Source of the DNA: Papio anubis
Taxonomy: Eukaryota > Chordata > Mammalia > Primates > Cercopithecidae
Assembly (NCBI RefSeq): GCF_008728515.1
Contig: NC_044989.1
Coordinates: 78,517,754-78,581,753 of the forward strand
Direction of reading: 5' to 3'
Length of the DNA: 64,000 nt
The notes below the pieces were generated by a model. The model searched no databases. It was not told the DNA's origin and saw only the letters and a list, made by a program, of their open reading frames with translations. Below are positions 22,735 to 34,170 of the stretch, in pieces (the stretch's first letter is position 1; the number at the start of each line of letters is the position of its first letter). The translations under genes were made by a program, and so were the position numbers.

Positions 22735-24095
22735 GAATTGCAAGGAGCCCTGAATAGCGAAATGAGTCTTGAAAAAGAAGAACAAAGTTGGATGACTTAC
22801 ACTTCTTGATTTTAAAACTTACTAAAGAGATATACTAACCAAAATAGTACACTTCTGACATATGAACAGACAGACAAATGAAATAGAATTGAAAAACAAA
22901 AAACAAAACAAACAAAAAAACACATACACATCTAATCTACCAGCAATAGATTTTTGACAAGGGGGCCAAGGTCATTAAACAAACAAACAAATACAGCCTC
23001 TTGGACAAGTGGTGCTGTGACAAGTGTATAACTGCATGAAAAATTATGTTGTTAGACTGCTGTCTCACACCACATAAAAATTAACTCAAAATGGATCAAT
23101 GCCCTACTCATAGAAACTAAAACCATACAACACTTAGAAGGCAGCATAAGGATAAATACAACCTTGGGTTTGGCAATGGATTATTAGATATAAAACCATA
23201 AGTATCAGCAACAATATAAAAAACTCAACAAATTGGACTTAATAAAAATAGAAAATACTTTATGCATCAAAGAACATTATCAATAAAGTAAAAAGACAAT
23301 GTACGGAATGGTAGATAATATTTGCAAATATTAACATCATTAGTCATTAGGGAAATGTAAATGCAAATCACACGGCAAATGTAAATGCTAATTCACACCC
23401 ACTAGAATGGCCATGATCAAGAAGACATATAATAACAAGCATTGTTGAGGATATGGAAAAATTGGAATTCTTTCACTTTGCTTCAGGAATGTAAAATGGT
23501 ACAGCTTCTGTGGAAAGCAGTTTTGTGAGTCCTCGGGTTAAACAGAATTACCACATAACCTGGCAATTTCACTCCTAGGTGTACACCCAAAAGAATTGAA
23601 CATCGTTACTCCAACAAATACATGTACATGCATGTTCATAGCAGCACTATTTACACTAGCCAAAAAGTGAGACAACCCAAGTATTCATCAATGGATGATA
23701 TAACATTTCAGCCATAAATAGGAATGAAGTGAATATTACAATGTGGATAAGCCCTGAAAATACTATGATAAGGGAAAGAAGATAGATATGAAAGGACACA
23801 CATATATGATATGATTCAATTTATATGAAATATCGCGAAGAGGTAAATCAGTTGAGACAGAATGCAGATTGGTAGTTTCCAGTTGTGTGGGATTGGAGAT
23901 GGGGAGAAGGAAGAATTGGAAGTAACTGCTTAACGTGTATGGTGATTCATTTGGGGGTGAGGAGAATATTTTGGAAATAAATAGAAATAGTGTTTTTACA
24001 ACATTGTGAATGTAATACATGCCACTGAATTTTCACTTTATTATGTTATGTGAATTTCACCTCAATTACAAAAACAAAAAATTAAAAACATTTAA
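22735..24095 (+). mobile_element. Old L1M fragment (ORF2 C-terminal region and 3'UTR)
   Basis: L1 order is clear although diverged: 'aagaagaacaaagttggatg' (22777), 'aattaactcaaaatggatca' (23080), 'actagaatggccatgatcaa' (23400), 'tggtacagcttctgtggaaa' (23499), 'catgttcatagcagcactat' (23632) and 'caatggatgatataacattt' (23690). It ends with an L1MC/L1MD-like 3'UTR and an A-rich tail near 24070-24092. Reading frames are broken throughout. Confidence 0.85.
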
Positions 24096-24229
24096 GTCAG
24101 GCATTGGTCTTTCTCCTCTCTCTGTCATTCTTTTTATCCTATTTCTTGTAAGCAGCCAATACTTTTTTTTTGCAAATCTAAGCAAGTCTGTTCATATATA
24201 TTTCTTTCCTGTTATTTCCTACGGAAAGC

Positions 24230-24800
24230 CAGTAAATTAGAACTTTTTAGTGCCATTTTTTTTCACCTAATGCATTAAGCAGAACTACAGGGTTAATTGT
24301 GAGAAGTGTAATTTATGAAACAAATGGTAAGTACATATGTAGTTTTGATAGATATTGCCAAATTGTTCACCATCAGGGTTGTATCATTTTGCAGTTCTAA
24401 AAGCAGTGATACATCATTTTCCCATAGCTTGGCCAACAGTATATGTTATCATGTCTTTGAGTTTGTCAATCCAATAGGTGAGACATTGTGACTAAGTGTA
24501 GCTATAATTTGTATTTCACTTATAAGCGATTTTTAGTGTCATTTCATATATGTAAGACCTTTTTACTATATTTTTGAACATCTTAAAAATTAATTTCAGG
24601 CCTTGTTAATTAACACAAGTTTTTAGTCTTCCCTCAAGGTCTTTAGAAATTCTGTTTTATGCAATAAGATTAATGGCCCTTTTATTTTGCAGCACATGTT
24701 GCAAATATTTGTACCCAGTTAGTTATTTCTTTTTTCTTATTACTAACTCTTTTACTCTCCAAAATGAAATGATTTATAATTTTTATATATTCAATTATTA
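24230..24800 (-). mobile_element. Ancient L1M fragment, antisense (probable)
   Basis: The segments 'gccaaattgttcaccatcag', 'gcttggccaacagtatatg' and 'tataatttgtatttcactta' match the minus-strand order of an old L1 3' ORF2 region. Similarity is weak. Confidence 0.45.
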
Positions 24801-24872
24801 ATCATTATTATTGAATCTGAATTTAGAAATGTAATTGAAAATGTTTTTCTCCATTTAGAATTTAAAGGAATG

Positions 24873-25172
24873 GGCCAGGCGCGGTGGCTTACGCCTGTAA
24901 TCCCAACACTTTGGGAGGCCGAGGCAGGCGGGTCACAAGGTCAGGAGCTCGAGACCATCCTGGCTAACATGGTGAAACTCTCTCTCTATTAAAAATACAA
25001 AAAATTAGCCAAGCATAGTGGCGGGCACCTGTAGTCCCAGCTACTCGGAAAGCTGAGGCAGGAGAATGGCGTGAATCCGGGAGGCGAAGCTTGCAGTGAG
25101 CCGAGATCGCACCACTGCACTCCAGCCTGGGTGACAGAGCAAGATTTCGTCTCAAAAAAAAAAAAAAAAAAA
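24873..25172 (+). mobile_element. AluY
   Basis: Starts 'ggccaggcgcggtggcttac' and ends in a 20+ A tail. The target duplication AAAGGAATG is at 24864-24872 and 25173-25181. Confidence 0.96.
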
Positions 25173-26192
25173 AAAGGAATGCTGTTATGTTTTCTTCTGC
25201 TACATTTATAATGTTCACTTTTACATAATATCTTATCCATTAAAGTTTACTGGTATATATTAAAAATGGATGCTATTTTATTCCTTACAAAGTGGCTATC
25301 CAGTTGTCCTAACATCATTTACTAACAACATTATTTTGGGCCCAGCAATTTAGGATATTACCTTTATTATATACTAAAGTTCTACAGTTCTTTATTTCAT
25401 TACATTACTGTTTTATATTGATACAAATATTTGCACATATATACGGCATGCATTTGATGTTTTGTTAAAGTGAGGAAGTCAAGGTATTAGGGGTGGCCAT
25501 CAGCTCAAGTTATCATTTCTAAGTGTTGCAAACATTTCAAATCCTCTCTTCTATCTATTTTGAAATATACAATACATTATTTTTAACTATAGTCACACTG
25601 TTCTGCTATCAAACATTATCATTGAAAGTATTCTTTTTATCTAATTGTAGGTTTCTTTCTACCTGTTAGCCAACCTGTCTATCCCTCCACCTCCCCACAT
25701 GCCTTATCTAGCTTCTGGTATCTGTCATTCTACCCTCCATGAGATCAATTTTTTTAACTCCCACATATAAACGAGAACATTCTATATTTATCTGTCTGTA
25801 CCTGTCTTATCTCACCTAACATAATGACCTTCAGTTCCACCTACATTGCTGCAAATGACATGACTTTATTTATTTCTATGGCTAAATAATATTTCATTGT
25901 TTATATATGCCACATTTGCTTTATTCAATCATCTCTTGCTGGACACTTAGGTTTGCTATTGTTAACAGTGTTGCAATAAACATCAGAATGCAGATATCCC
26001 TTTGATATATTGATTTCTTTTTCTCTGGATAAATCCTGAGTAGTGTGATTGCTGGATAATATGGTAATTCTACTTTTTCATTTTTCAAGAAATCTCCATA
26101 CCATTATTTCATAGTTGCTGTAATAATTTACATGGCCGCCAGTGCTGTATACATGTTCCCTTTTCTCTGCAGCCTTGCCAAAGTTTTTGTTG

Positions 26193-26524
26193 TTTTTTTT
26201 TTGTTTTGTTTTGTTTTTTTTGTTGTTGTTGTTTTTTTTTTTTTGAGACAGGCTCTTACTCTGTCACCCAGGCTGAAGTGCAGTGGCAGTGGTCATGGCT
26301 CATTGCAGCCTCAGCCTCGCAGGCTCAAGCAATCCTCCTACCTGAGCCGCCTAGGTAGGACTGCAGGCATGCACCACCATGCCTAGCTAATTTTGTTGGT
26401 TGCTTTTTGTAGAGATGACATCTCACTATGTTGCCCACGCTGGTCTGGAACTCCTGGCCTCAAGCAGTCTTCCTACCTTAACCTCCCAATGTGTTAGGAT
26501 TACAGGCATGAGCCACTGTACCCC
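26193..26524 (-). mobile_element. AluJ-like, antisense, inside the L1MA element
   Basis: A TTTTG/TTG-type head (26193-26244) is followed by 'gagacaggctcttactctgt', 'aggctgaagtgcagtggcag' and 'gattacaggcatgagccact'. Substitution density fits an old AluJ. Confidence 0.93.
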
Positions 26525-27507
26525 ACTATTTTTTATCTTTTAATAGCAGCCATTCTATTTGTGTAAGATGCTGTCTTATTATGATTTTGATTTGCATTTC
26601 CCTGATGATTAGTGAGTGTTTTTCATGTATTTGTTGGCGCTTTGTACATCTTCTTTTGAGAAATATTTATTCATGTCTTTACCTCACTTTTTAATGGGAT
26701 TATGAGTCTTTTGGTTTTGTTGTTGAGTTGTTTGATTGCCTTGTGTTTTCAGGATATTAGTCCCCAGTCAGATGCAAACATTTTCTCCTATTTAACATGT
26801 TGTCTCTTCACTTTGTTGCATGTTTCCTTTGCTGTGCATAAACTTTTTAGTTTAATATAATTTCACCTATTTTTATTTTTGTTGCCTGGCTTTTGCAGTA
26901 ATAGCTATAAAATCTTTGTCTAGACCAATGTCCTAAGTGTTTCCTCATGTTTTCTTCTAGTAGTTTTTTAGTTTTATTTCTCACATCTGGCTTTAATTCA
27001 TCTTAACTTTATTCTTGCATATGGTGAGAGGCAGGGGTCCAGTTTCATTCACCTGCATATAAAATTCAGTTTTTTTCCAGCACCATTTATTGAAGAGGGT
27101 GTCTTTTCCTCAGTGTGTATTCTTGATGTCTTTGTCGAAAATCAGTTGGCTGTAAAAACGTAGACTTATTTCTGGATATTCTATTCTGTCCCATTGATCT
27201 ATGTGTCTCTTTTTATGTCAATACCATGAAGTTTTGTTTACTATAGCTTTGTAGTATATTCTGAAGTCAGGTAGTATGATGCCTCCAGCTTTGTTCTTTT
27301 TGCTCAAGATTGCTTTGGCTAATTGGGGTCTTTTGTGCTTCCATACAAATTTTAAAATGATTTTTGCTATTTATATAAAGAATGTCATTGGTATTCTGAT
27401 AGAATTGCACACCCATGGTAAATAAGCTCTTCTTTTTCATTATAATTTTAAACTTTCTATTTTTTTGTACACAATAGTTCTTTAGTTTTGTCTGTTGATT
27501 TTGCATC

Positions 27508-27540
27508 GTGTGTGTGTGTTTGTGTGTGTGTGTGTGTATA
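27508..27540. repeat. (TG)n microsatellite
   Basis: About 16 TG units interrupted by one TTTG, within the antisense L1. Confidence 0.95.
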
Positions 27541-27930
27541 ATTTTTTGCTTTGAGTTAATCTACATGAGCAACACAAAGGAATTGGTGATGGAAATCATA
27601 TCATCCATATAGATAATAGTATTTGTGATTTTGCAAACTTTATGCCTGCATATATTGCCCTTTTCCTAATTTTATAGACTAATATTTCCAACAAGCTGTT
27701 AAATAAAAATGAAAACTGTGGGCTTTCTTGACTTATTACTAACTTTGGTGATGATGACTCTAGTGTTTCCCCATTAAATAAGATGCTAACTTTAGGACAC
27801 ATATGTATTTGAAGTTATTATGACATAGAAGTCACTTTTTATACATTTTCATACCCCTGGCATCTTTCAGCAGGAAATGTTTTTGTCTCAATAATCATCT
27901 TTATTTTGTCCATCCATTTATATTTTTAAC

Positions 27931-29408
27931 TCCTGGAGATAAAAAAAAAAAAAAACATAATTATTTTTGCAGTTTATCTCTACCAATGGACCATTATTTT
28001 CATGTTACAAGCTCTTAAATGATTTAGATTTATTACTGACAAATTTTATGATTCAAAACAAAGAAAAACAGGTGAAATAACACATAAAAAGTATAAAGTT
28101 TACTATAGGAATTAGAATGAAATCCTTCCTCATTAGTGAAAGAAAAATGTAATTCATTTAAAAATATTTTTTATGGATTATGAATTCACAAATGTAACTT
28201 CTCCCTCCTATTAATTCTTCCATCTAGCCTCACCATACTCTGGGAAAATGCATACATAGAGAGAAGCACAACAAATAATGCATTGAGAGTAATTTTAAAA
28301 AATAGAAAAGAAAATTGTTTATGTGTTTAGAGGTTAGACAGTTGAAAGGTCAGTTGTGTATTAGAAAATTCATTTCAACACTAGAAAGGTTAGTAACCTG
28401 GAAAAATTTCCTGTTGAAATAAATAGCCACATTCGTCCAAACAGCAGCCTGTCAAAAGTGAATGGTAATTTACATTCGCACATCACAGAAGCCTTGGGAG
28501 GAGGGGATGCTCCTTGACACTTGCAACTAAAAAAATGAACCAAAGAAATCCAAACTGGTTTTAAGCCTCCTTTCTTTTAAAGACACATGAAGGATTTATA
28601 TATATATATTTATTATTCTGAAACAAATTTTTTAACATCCTGGGAAAACAAATATCCAATTAATAAATTGGCCAGCAATTTAATGACAGTAAAAATCTAT
28701 AGATGTACCACCTGTAGAATCATTATTCAGTTTATATTTAAAACTGCTAGTAAAGCCAAATGGTCTTTTCTGCTTTCCTCTATATTAATCTAAATGAATA
28801 TTAAAAGAATACACTTTTTATATAATTATAATCATAAAACCACTTACTGAGTTCATCAAATCATTTTGTATAAATATATATCACAATCAAAATATGTCTT
28901 TAAACTTAATCTTGTTTATATTGTACACTAAATAACAGTCTTTTTAATATTCAAATTTATTAATAATAAAATATAATTACATTTAAATTCAATATTCTTA
29001 ACATGCTCGTCACTATTATTTTTCTGCTGTGACAAATAAAATTGAAATAAATAGGAAAATAAATCCAACTTTCATATTATTGAATATCTTGACATTAGAA
29101 GAATTCCTAAATATAATGAAAAGTATACATTTTAAAATATCAAATATCTTTATAGGTAAAAATATATATAAAGTCATTTTTCCTTAAATAAGTTTTCACT
29201 TGAAGCTACTATTTGCTTTAAAGAAAATTAAAACAAACATATGCCATTTTTATTAAGTAATCTTAATTTGTTTCTTAATCATGTCACCCTTTTTCCTATG
29301 TTTTCTATATTTGTAAAAAAAATACATGTTAAATATTGGCTTTTTAGCTTTTGCAATTCAGAGGCTTTTCTAAATTATTCATAAAAGAGTAGTATATTTC
29401 TCATACCA
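27931..29408. other. No gene recognised
   Basis: AT-rich unassigned sequence with an A run (27942-27956) and short TA runs. No repeat family recognised. Confidence 0.45.
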
Positions 29409-29929
29409 CAGTTTAAGTAGTGAAAAAAAAATCTCACTAAAACCAATACTCTAGTGGATTTACAGAAATAATGTGAGTGAGAGAAAAGGAAATAATTGAT
29501 TCAGACTGGTATATTTTATACCAAGGTATACTTGCTGTTCAGGTTCCTTTTGTTTTCATAATCAATATAATATTAAATATAATGCAATTACCTAAAATCA
29601 CCAGTGTTTCTTTTTCTCAACGTCTGACACCTGTCTTGAAACATGTATGCCCATGACTGATGGACTAGACACTTTACTCGGGAGATTCATGAATTTGGAT
29701 GGTGATTGTGTCTTAACATCATCAAGAGTGAATACAAGCAGATGGAAGCCATGTGTTCTACAGCTTTCATGTCGTATATCAGTATGAATATATTTTCCCA
29801 AATAATCCTTTGAGCTCAAGATCATTTTGGTCTGATCATGAATTATTCCTTTTGCCTCCACTGGTATTACTTCTATAAATCCACTAGAGTATTTATTTTA
29901 GTGAGATATGTTTGTTGCTACTTAAACTG
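29409..29929. repeat. Inverted-repeat unit of about 520 bp with roughly 100-bp arms
   Basis: The left arm 29409-29510 and the reverse complement of the right arm 29831-29929 both start CAGTTTAAGTAG. They share ATCTCACTAAAA and AATACTCTAGTGGATTTA in the same order and then stay similar to a TCAGAC word. I estimate about 80% identity over about 100 bp. The spacer is about 320 bp and contains no arm-like sequence. The minus strand of the spacer and right arm holds an open frame without stops for about 97 codons. The unit could be a non-autonomous DNA transposon or a local inverted duplication. I see no convincing target duplication: flanks are TCATACCA and AAGAAAAT. Confidence 0.7.
29598..29861 (-). 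other. Unrecognised open frame within the inverted-repeat unit
   Basis: The minus-strand frame encodes 87 residues from a GTG at 29861. It is open further upstream for about ten codons, without an ATG, and stops at a TGA. The composition is not low-complexity (for example SSKDYLGKYIHTDIR and HGFHLLVFTLDDVK), but I recognise no domain and no transposase signature. The lack of an ATG start and the short length argue against an independent gene. It could be a decayed coding segment of a transposon or a chance frame. Confidence 0.2.
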
Positions 29930-31036
29930 AAGAAAATTGCCTGAAAAATCCTAGCATTACACAAGAGGTATAAGTCCTGCTTTTAGTGGTACTACAGAAT
30001 GTGTTACTTGCCCTTGATAAGTAAATGATATTTAAATAGCTCAAACTAAGCGATTATGAAATTGGCAAGTGCTGATTATTGAAAGTGATTGAAATTTGTT
30101 AATTAGATCTCATGTATTTTGCATTTCATAGTAAAAACTGATGTCTTTTTCCCAGAGGATTTTAAATTGTCCCACTAACTGCATATTTTAAGTTGTATAG
30201 AATTTTATTATAATACATTTTTATTCATTTCTGATTTAAATTGTAGCCTGGGATAATTAACAAACTGCCCATTTTAAGGGATTTTGAAAGAGCTTGTTAA
30301 ATCACACTGTACATTGATCATTTAAATTGCTAAAGAAAGTAAAACTAAGAGTGTACATTTTTAATTGTATTGTGAATAATTCATTTACCATCCATGAATA
30401 TAAAGGACAATGTCACAAATAACACAACTGGAGTTATGATAAAACTTACCTGAGCGTTGCTGTCCTTGTTCTTCTTACTTGGAATAATGGCTGTTGTCAG
30501 CTCTAATATCATAAACATTCTCTATTCTCCACAATTACGTATATGAACCGAGGGTCAACATTCATACTTCTTTGGACACAATTTTCAACAGGCAGAAGAG
30601 GGATAACTGGCCTGACAGAATCTAGTAAATAATAATAGAGGTAAAACAGAAAGAACCTTTTCTGCATTTGCAGAGTGAGGTTAAGGATCACTACAAGCAC
30701 TAAATTTATGTTCAAAATCACAGCTTTAAGTAAAAGCTCAGAGAATGAGTAATGGCAAATGCAAGTGAAAAATATCCAATAGGTACAATCATGCAAAGAT
30801 ACACTTAATTATCAAGATGGTAGCATCAAAATTTGCATTCCTTTTTCTTAAATAATTCAAACATGATGACAAACATATGATGAAACTTTTCTAAAAAGGC
30901 AAAGAAAATTACCCATAAGTCTACCCTCCAAACAACTGTTATTTCATATTTTCCTATCATATATTTCCTTTTCAATTTTTCACATCAAATGTAAACATTA
31001 TTTTGCTATATATTCTAAGCTTTTATTTAACAAGGC
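29930..31036. other. No gene recognised apart from the candidate exon
   Basis: Unassigned AT-rich sequence with no recognisable interspersed repeat. Confidence 0.4.
30450..30621 (-). other. Possible non-coding exon (splice-site pair)
   Basis: On the minus strand a pyrimidine-rich run leads to ...TTTACTAG at 30622, and 172 nt later ...GCTCAG meets GTAAGTTTTA, a strong donor at 30449-30444. All three frames contain stops, so it is not an internal coding exon. It could belong to a non-coding transcript or be a chance pair. Confidence 0.2.
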
Positions 31037-31100
31037 TTAAATATAAAGACTGTGATCTTCATCATAACCAATTCTATGCTTTTGCAGTCTTTATATTTAA
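31037..31100. repeat. Hairpin with a perfect 16-bp stem
   Basis: TTAAATATAAAGACTG (31037-31052) is followed after 32 nt by its exact reverse complement (31085-31100). The stem is AT-rich. No flanking repeat family is recognised and it does not match MADE1. Confidence 0.85.
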
Positions 31101-32430
31101 TTTTCAAGGCCAGAAGATGTTTTCAATCAGGATGTCTCTGCACTTAATTAGACAGCACATATTGTTGTTTTTATTGCTATAGATTTACTTTTACACATTT
31201 GGTAATTTTTAAATAATATCTGCAAGTCCTTCTTTTAATATATAATAAATGCACATATCATTAGCAAAGCATATCCAAATATTATATGATTATTAAATGC
31301 TATTGCTCATAGTAGATGCAATCATGGTAACATTGAGGTTGCATTAGATTTTTAAAGTAAGTTAACCTCTGTTTCTAAATTGAGAGGTCCTTTTTAATGG
31401 GTCAGGGACTTTTGGCTTATTATACACAAAGGTGATGCTTTAAAAAAAGAAAATAAGTTTTATAACAGAAGAAAACCCAGATTCAAATATTTAGCTGTCT
31501 ATTCACTAACTTGGTGACCTTAGAAAATAGTGGAGGTTGTTACCTTATTTGTACCTCTGGTTATGGGGATCAAGTAGAAAGGATTATGTGAAGGGCTTTG
31601 TAAATTAACGAAAACTAAATAAAAGTTAAATATTCATAATAGAAATGTAACCATTTTGTTTAAAATAAATACAGAAGCATTAACCATCATTATAATTATT
31701 CTTGCTCAGAGTCTACCTTCATTTTCACCATTTTTTTGTTACTCATATACGCTTTTGAAACTTGTGCCTTAACTTTAGGAGAAACTATCTTAGTGAAATC
31801 CCTCTAAAATCTTTACTACTTTGACTCCTTTATGGACTCTCATCCCCATTTAGGTCTATAATTTCTTAGTCTAACTCAATTCCTTACTCTTTTACAAACC
31901 AAGAGCTCTTCCTCTATATCTCTGGCATGCATTTTCAGTCATTAGTACAATAACTTATATTTTCAAGCACTTCTCTGAACACGTTTTATAGTGAAGCTTG
32001 TTTTCTGTTTGTTTTCATTTTTGTTTCTGTAGTCAATACGCCACAGAGCCTGGAGGTGGGTAAGTATTCTCCTTATTCTTTATCGACACTTTCATATTTA
32101 CTCTCCATTTTTATATCCTAAACCTCCAGCTTATTTACAGCTCACGTCAACAAGCTTATTAAAGCTGCTGCTTCTCTTCATTTTAGCCTTCTACAGAATG
32201 TGGGGTTGTTCCAACCTCATTTCTTGAAGATTTTACCATTCAGCTCACTTTTTCTTCTCCACCACTATGGTGATCATTTATTTCCTTCAACTAATTTTAA
32301 CTATTTTTCTCCGAATACTACGGCTTTGCCATTTTCCCCTCTTGGGAAACAATTGCACAACTTCTGTTTAATCTCACTCTGCCCATGGTTTTAGATGAGA
32401 CAGTAAACAAAAATATTTCAGTTGTAATAT
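31101..32430. other. No gene recognised apart from a candidate microexon
   Basis: Unassigned AT-rich sequence. Confidence 0.4.
32033..32059 (+). other. Possible 27-nt microexon
   Basis: A long pyrimidine tract (about 32000-32030) ends TTTCTGTAG at 32032. Twenty-seven bases later GGTGG meets GTAAGTATT, a near-consensus donor at 32060. The length is a multiple of three and no frame contains a stop; one frame reads NTPQSLEV. Such strong sites around so short an exon resemble neuronal microexons. No neighbouring coding exon is visible on this strand, so the call rests only on splice signals. Confidence 0.25.
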
Positions 32431-32506
32431 TTTCCCTATTGATACAATTGATAAAAATTTCAATACAATTTCCCTATTGATACAATTGATACAATTTTCA
32501 ATAGGT
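32431..32506. repeat. 38-bp tandem duplication
   Basis: TTTCCCTATTGATACAATTG begins both copies, at 32431 and 32469. The copies differ at a few bases near their right ends. Confidence 0.8.
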
Positions 32507-32830
32507 GCTGATAAAGGCATACCTGAGACTGGGCAATTGCCAAAAGAAAGAGGTTTAATGACTTACAGTTCCACATGGCTGGGAGGCCTCACAATCATGA
32601 CAATAGGAAAGGAGGATCAAGTCACATATTACATGGATGGCAGCAAAGAGAGAGATTGGCCAGGGAAACTCCCCCTTATAATACAGCCAGGTCTCTTGAG
32701 ACTTACTCGCCATCACAAGAACAGCACGGGAAAGATCTGACTTCATGATTCAATTACCTCCCACTGGGTCCCTCCCACAACAAGTGGGAATTCAAGATAA
32801 GATTTGGGTGGAGACACCAAAACCATATCA
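32500..32830 (-). mobile_element. MaLR (MST/THE1-type) solo LTR, antisense
   Basis: Read on the minus strand it starts TGATATGGTTTTGGTGTCTC at 32830 and continues 'ccacccaaatcttatcttg', 'gggagggacccagtggga', 'gattgtgaggcctcccag' and 'gcccagtctcaggtatg'. This is the order of MST/THE1 LTRs. The last dozen bases of the LTR are altered near the tandem duplication. No internal MaLR sequence is attached. Frames of 62-87 codons on both strands are by-products of the LTR. Confidence 0.9.
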
Positions 32831-34170
32831 ATACTTCTGAGGCAGAGATGCATTAGCTGATGAATAAGAACCTGTAAACCCCTATAATCAATATAAATTT
32901 GGTGGCTTGCCCAAGGTTGACATACACACAAAAAAACTAAAAATAAATTATATTCAACTATAATTCAGTTAAATATGAAAGCTTGTTTTCTTTATTTAAT
33001 ACTAAAAGGAAGTTACTGGAATTTCCTAATTTAATTAAAAATTTTTTATGTTATAAAATGATGAACTGAACTAATTTGTAAGATTGAGTTAAAATTGTTA
33101 CTATTGTAATAGAAAATAATATGTTGCCAGAGTATTTCTCATGCCAGTGATAGATATATTTTAAACCAGATAGATATGGTTTAAATCATCTTTTAAATCA
33201 GGCTAATGCTCTTTGTTTTTTCTAATATCCCTGTAGAATGTTTGACTCAGTTATACATTTTGAGCAAGAAACATTATGAAAACTGCTTGTGAAAATATAG
33301 TTGTAAAATTAGTGGAAACTAGTCATGAATCATTTCTGTGTGATACAAAATACACAAAATGAATAGATGGCAGTTGTTAAATCTCAAACTATATTTTATT
33401 TAGTATACATGAATTCCAATTTCTATTTGATTCTATATATATACACACATATATATACACACACACACATTCACACACAAACCAATAAAACACACAAAAC
33501 ACGTATACATATATGGGAAGAAATTGAGAGAGAGCTAGAGAGAAAAAGAGTGATTTTGAAATAAAAGTAGTAACAAAGAATGCAATAGTTTTGTGAATAC
33601 TTCAGGCATTAAGTCTGTTGCTAAAGTGACCAAAGTGTTAGTATCAGAACATGGAACTCATCCTAAGGTTTTGGTCTTATTACTGGAGGTCCACAGATTA
33701 CATCATTGTTGTCAATCCTAGCATTCCTATTTGTGTGACTTTACACTTTTCTTTTTTATGCATATGAGTCAGTTGATTGGCCCAAAGTCAGCTTCAATCT
33801 TGCAAGAGAGGGAGTGATACTCATGACATTTACAGGAAGCATAATAAAAGTCAGACCCACCATCATATTTGTGCTTAGATTTAATAAGGCTGCTAACTTG
33901 ACCTATGTCTTTAATGGTAAAAATGAATCCTGACGGACTTCAAACAATCAAAATCCCTTGACTATGGACACTCTTAAGAGGACTTCTCTTATGGAGTTAA
34001 CTCTGACCTCACTGTCTAATACTTTTCTATAGAAGGTATTACAGTTGGAGGTTTTCCCACTGTTTTCTCAATCATAGAATGAAATTACTAGATATTTTAT
34101 AAATAGAAGTAAATTCCATCATCATTATATATGTATATTTTTCTCAAATCAATCTTTCTCTCTCAATCGG
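32831..34170. other. No gene; TA/CA microsatellite at 33434-33480
   Basis: Unassigned AT-rich sequence. Confidence 0.45.
33434..33480. repeat. TA/CA compound microsatellite
   Basis: Alternating TATATA and CACACA runs. Confidence 0.9.

Larger units (their letters stand above)
25405..27930 (-). mobile_element. L1MA-type element, antisense (3'UTR and most of ORF2)
   Basis: From left to right this is the reverse of an L1 3' end followed by ORF2. Landmarks: 'ttttgaaatatacaatacat' (25558), 'tgaccttcagttccacctac' (25825), 'gatttgcatttccctgatga' (26588), 'gatgcctccagctttgttct' (27278) and 'tcatatcatccatatagata' (27596), the last in the reverse-transcriptase region. The 5' part is missing. An AluJ and a TG microsatellite lie inside. 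No frame remains open for any functional length. Confidence 0.88.
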
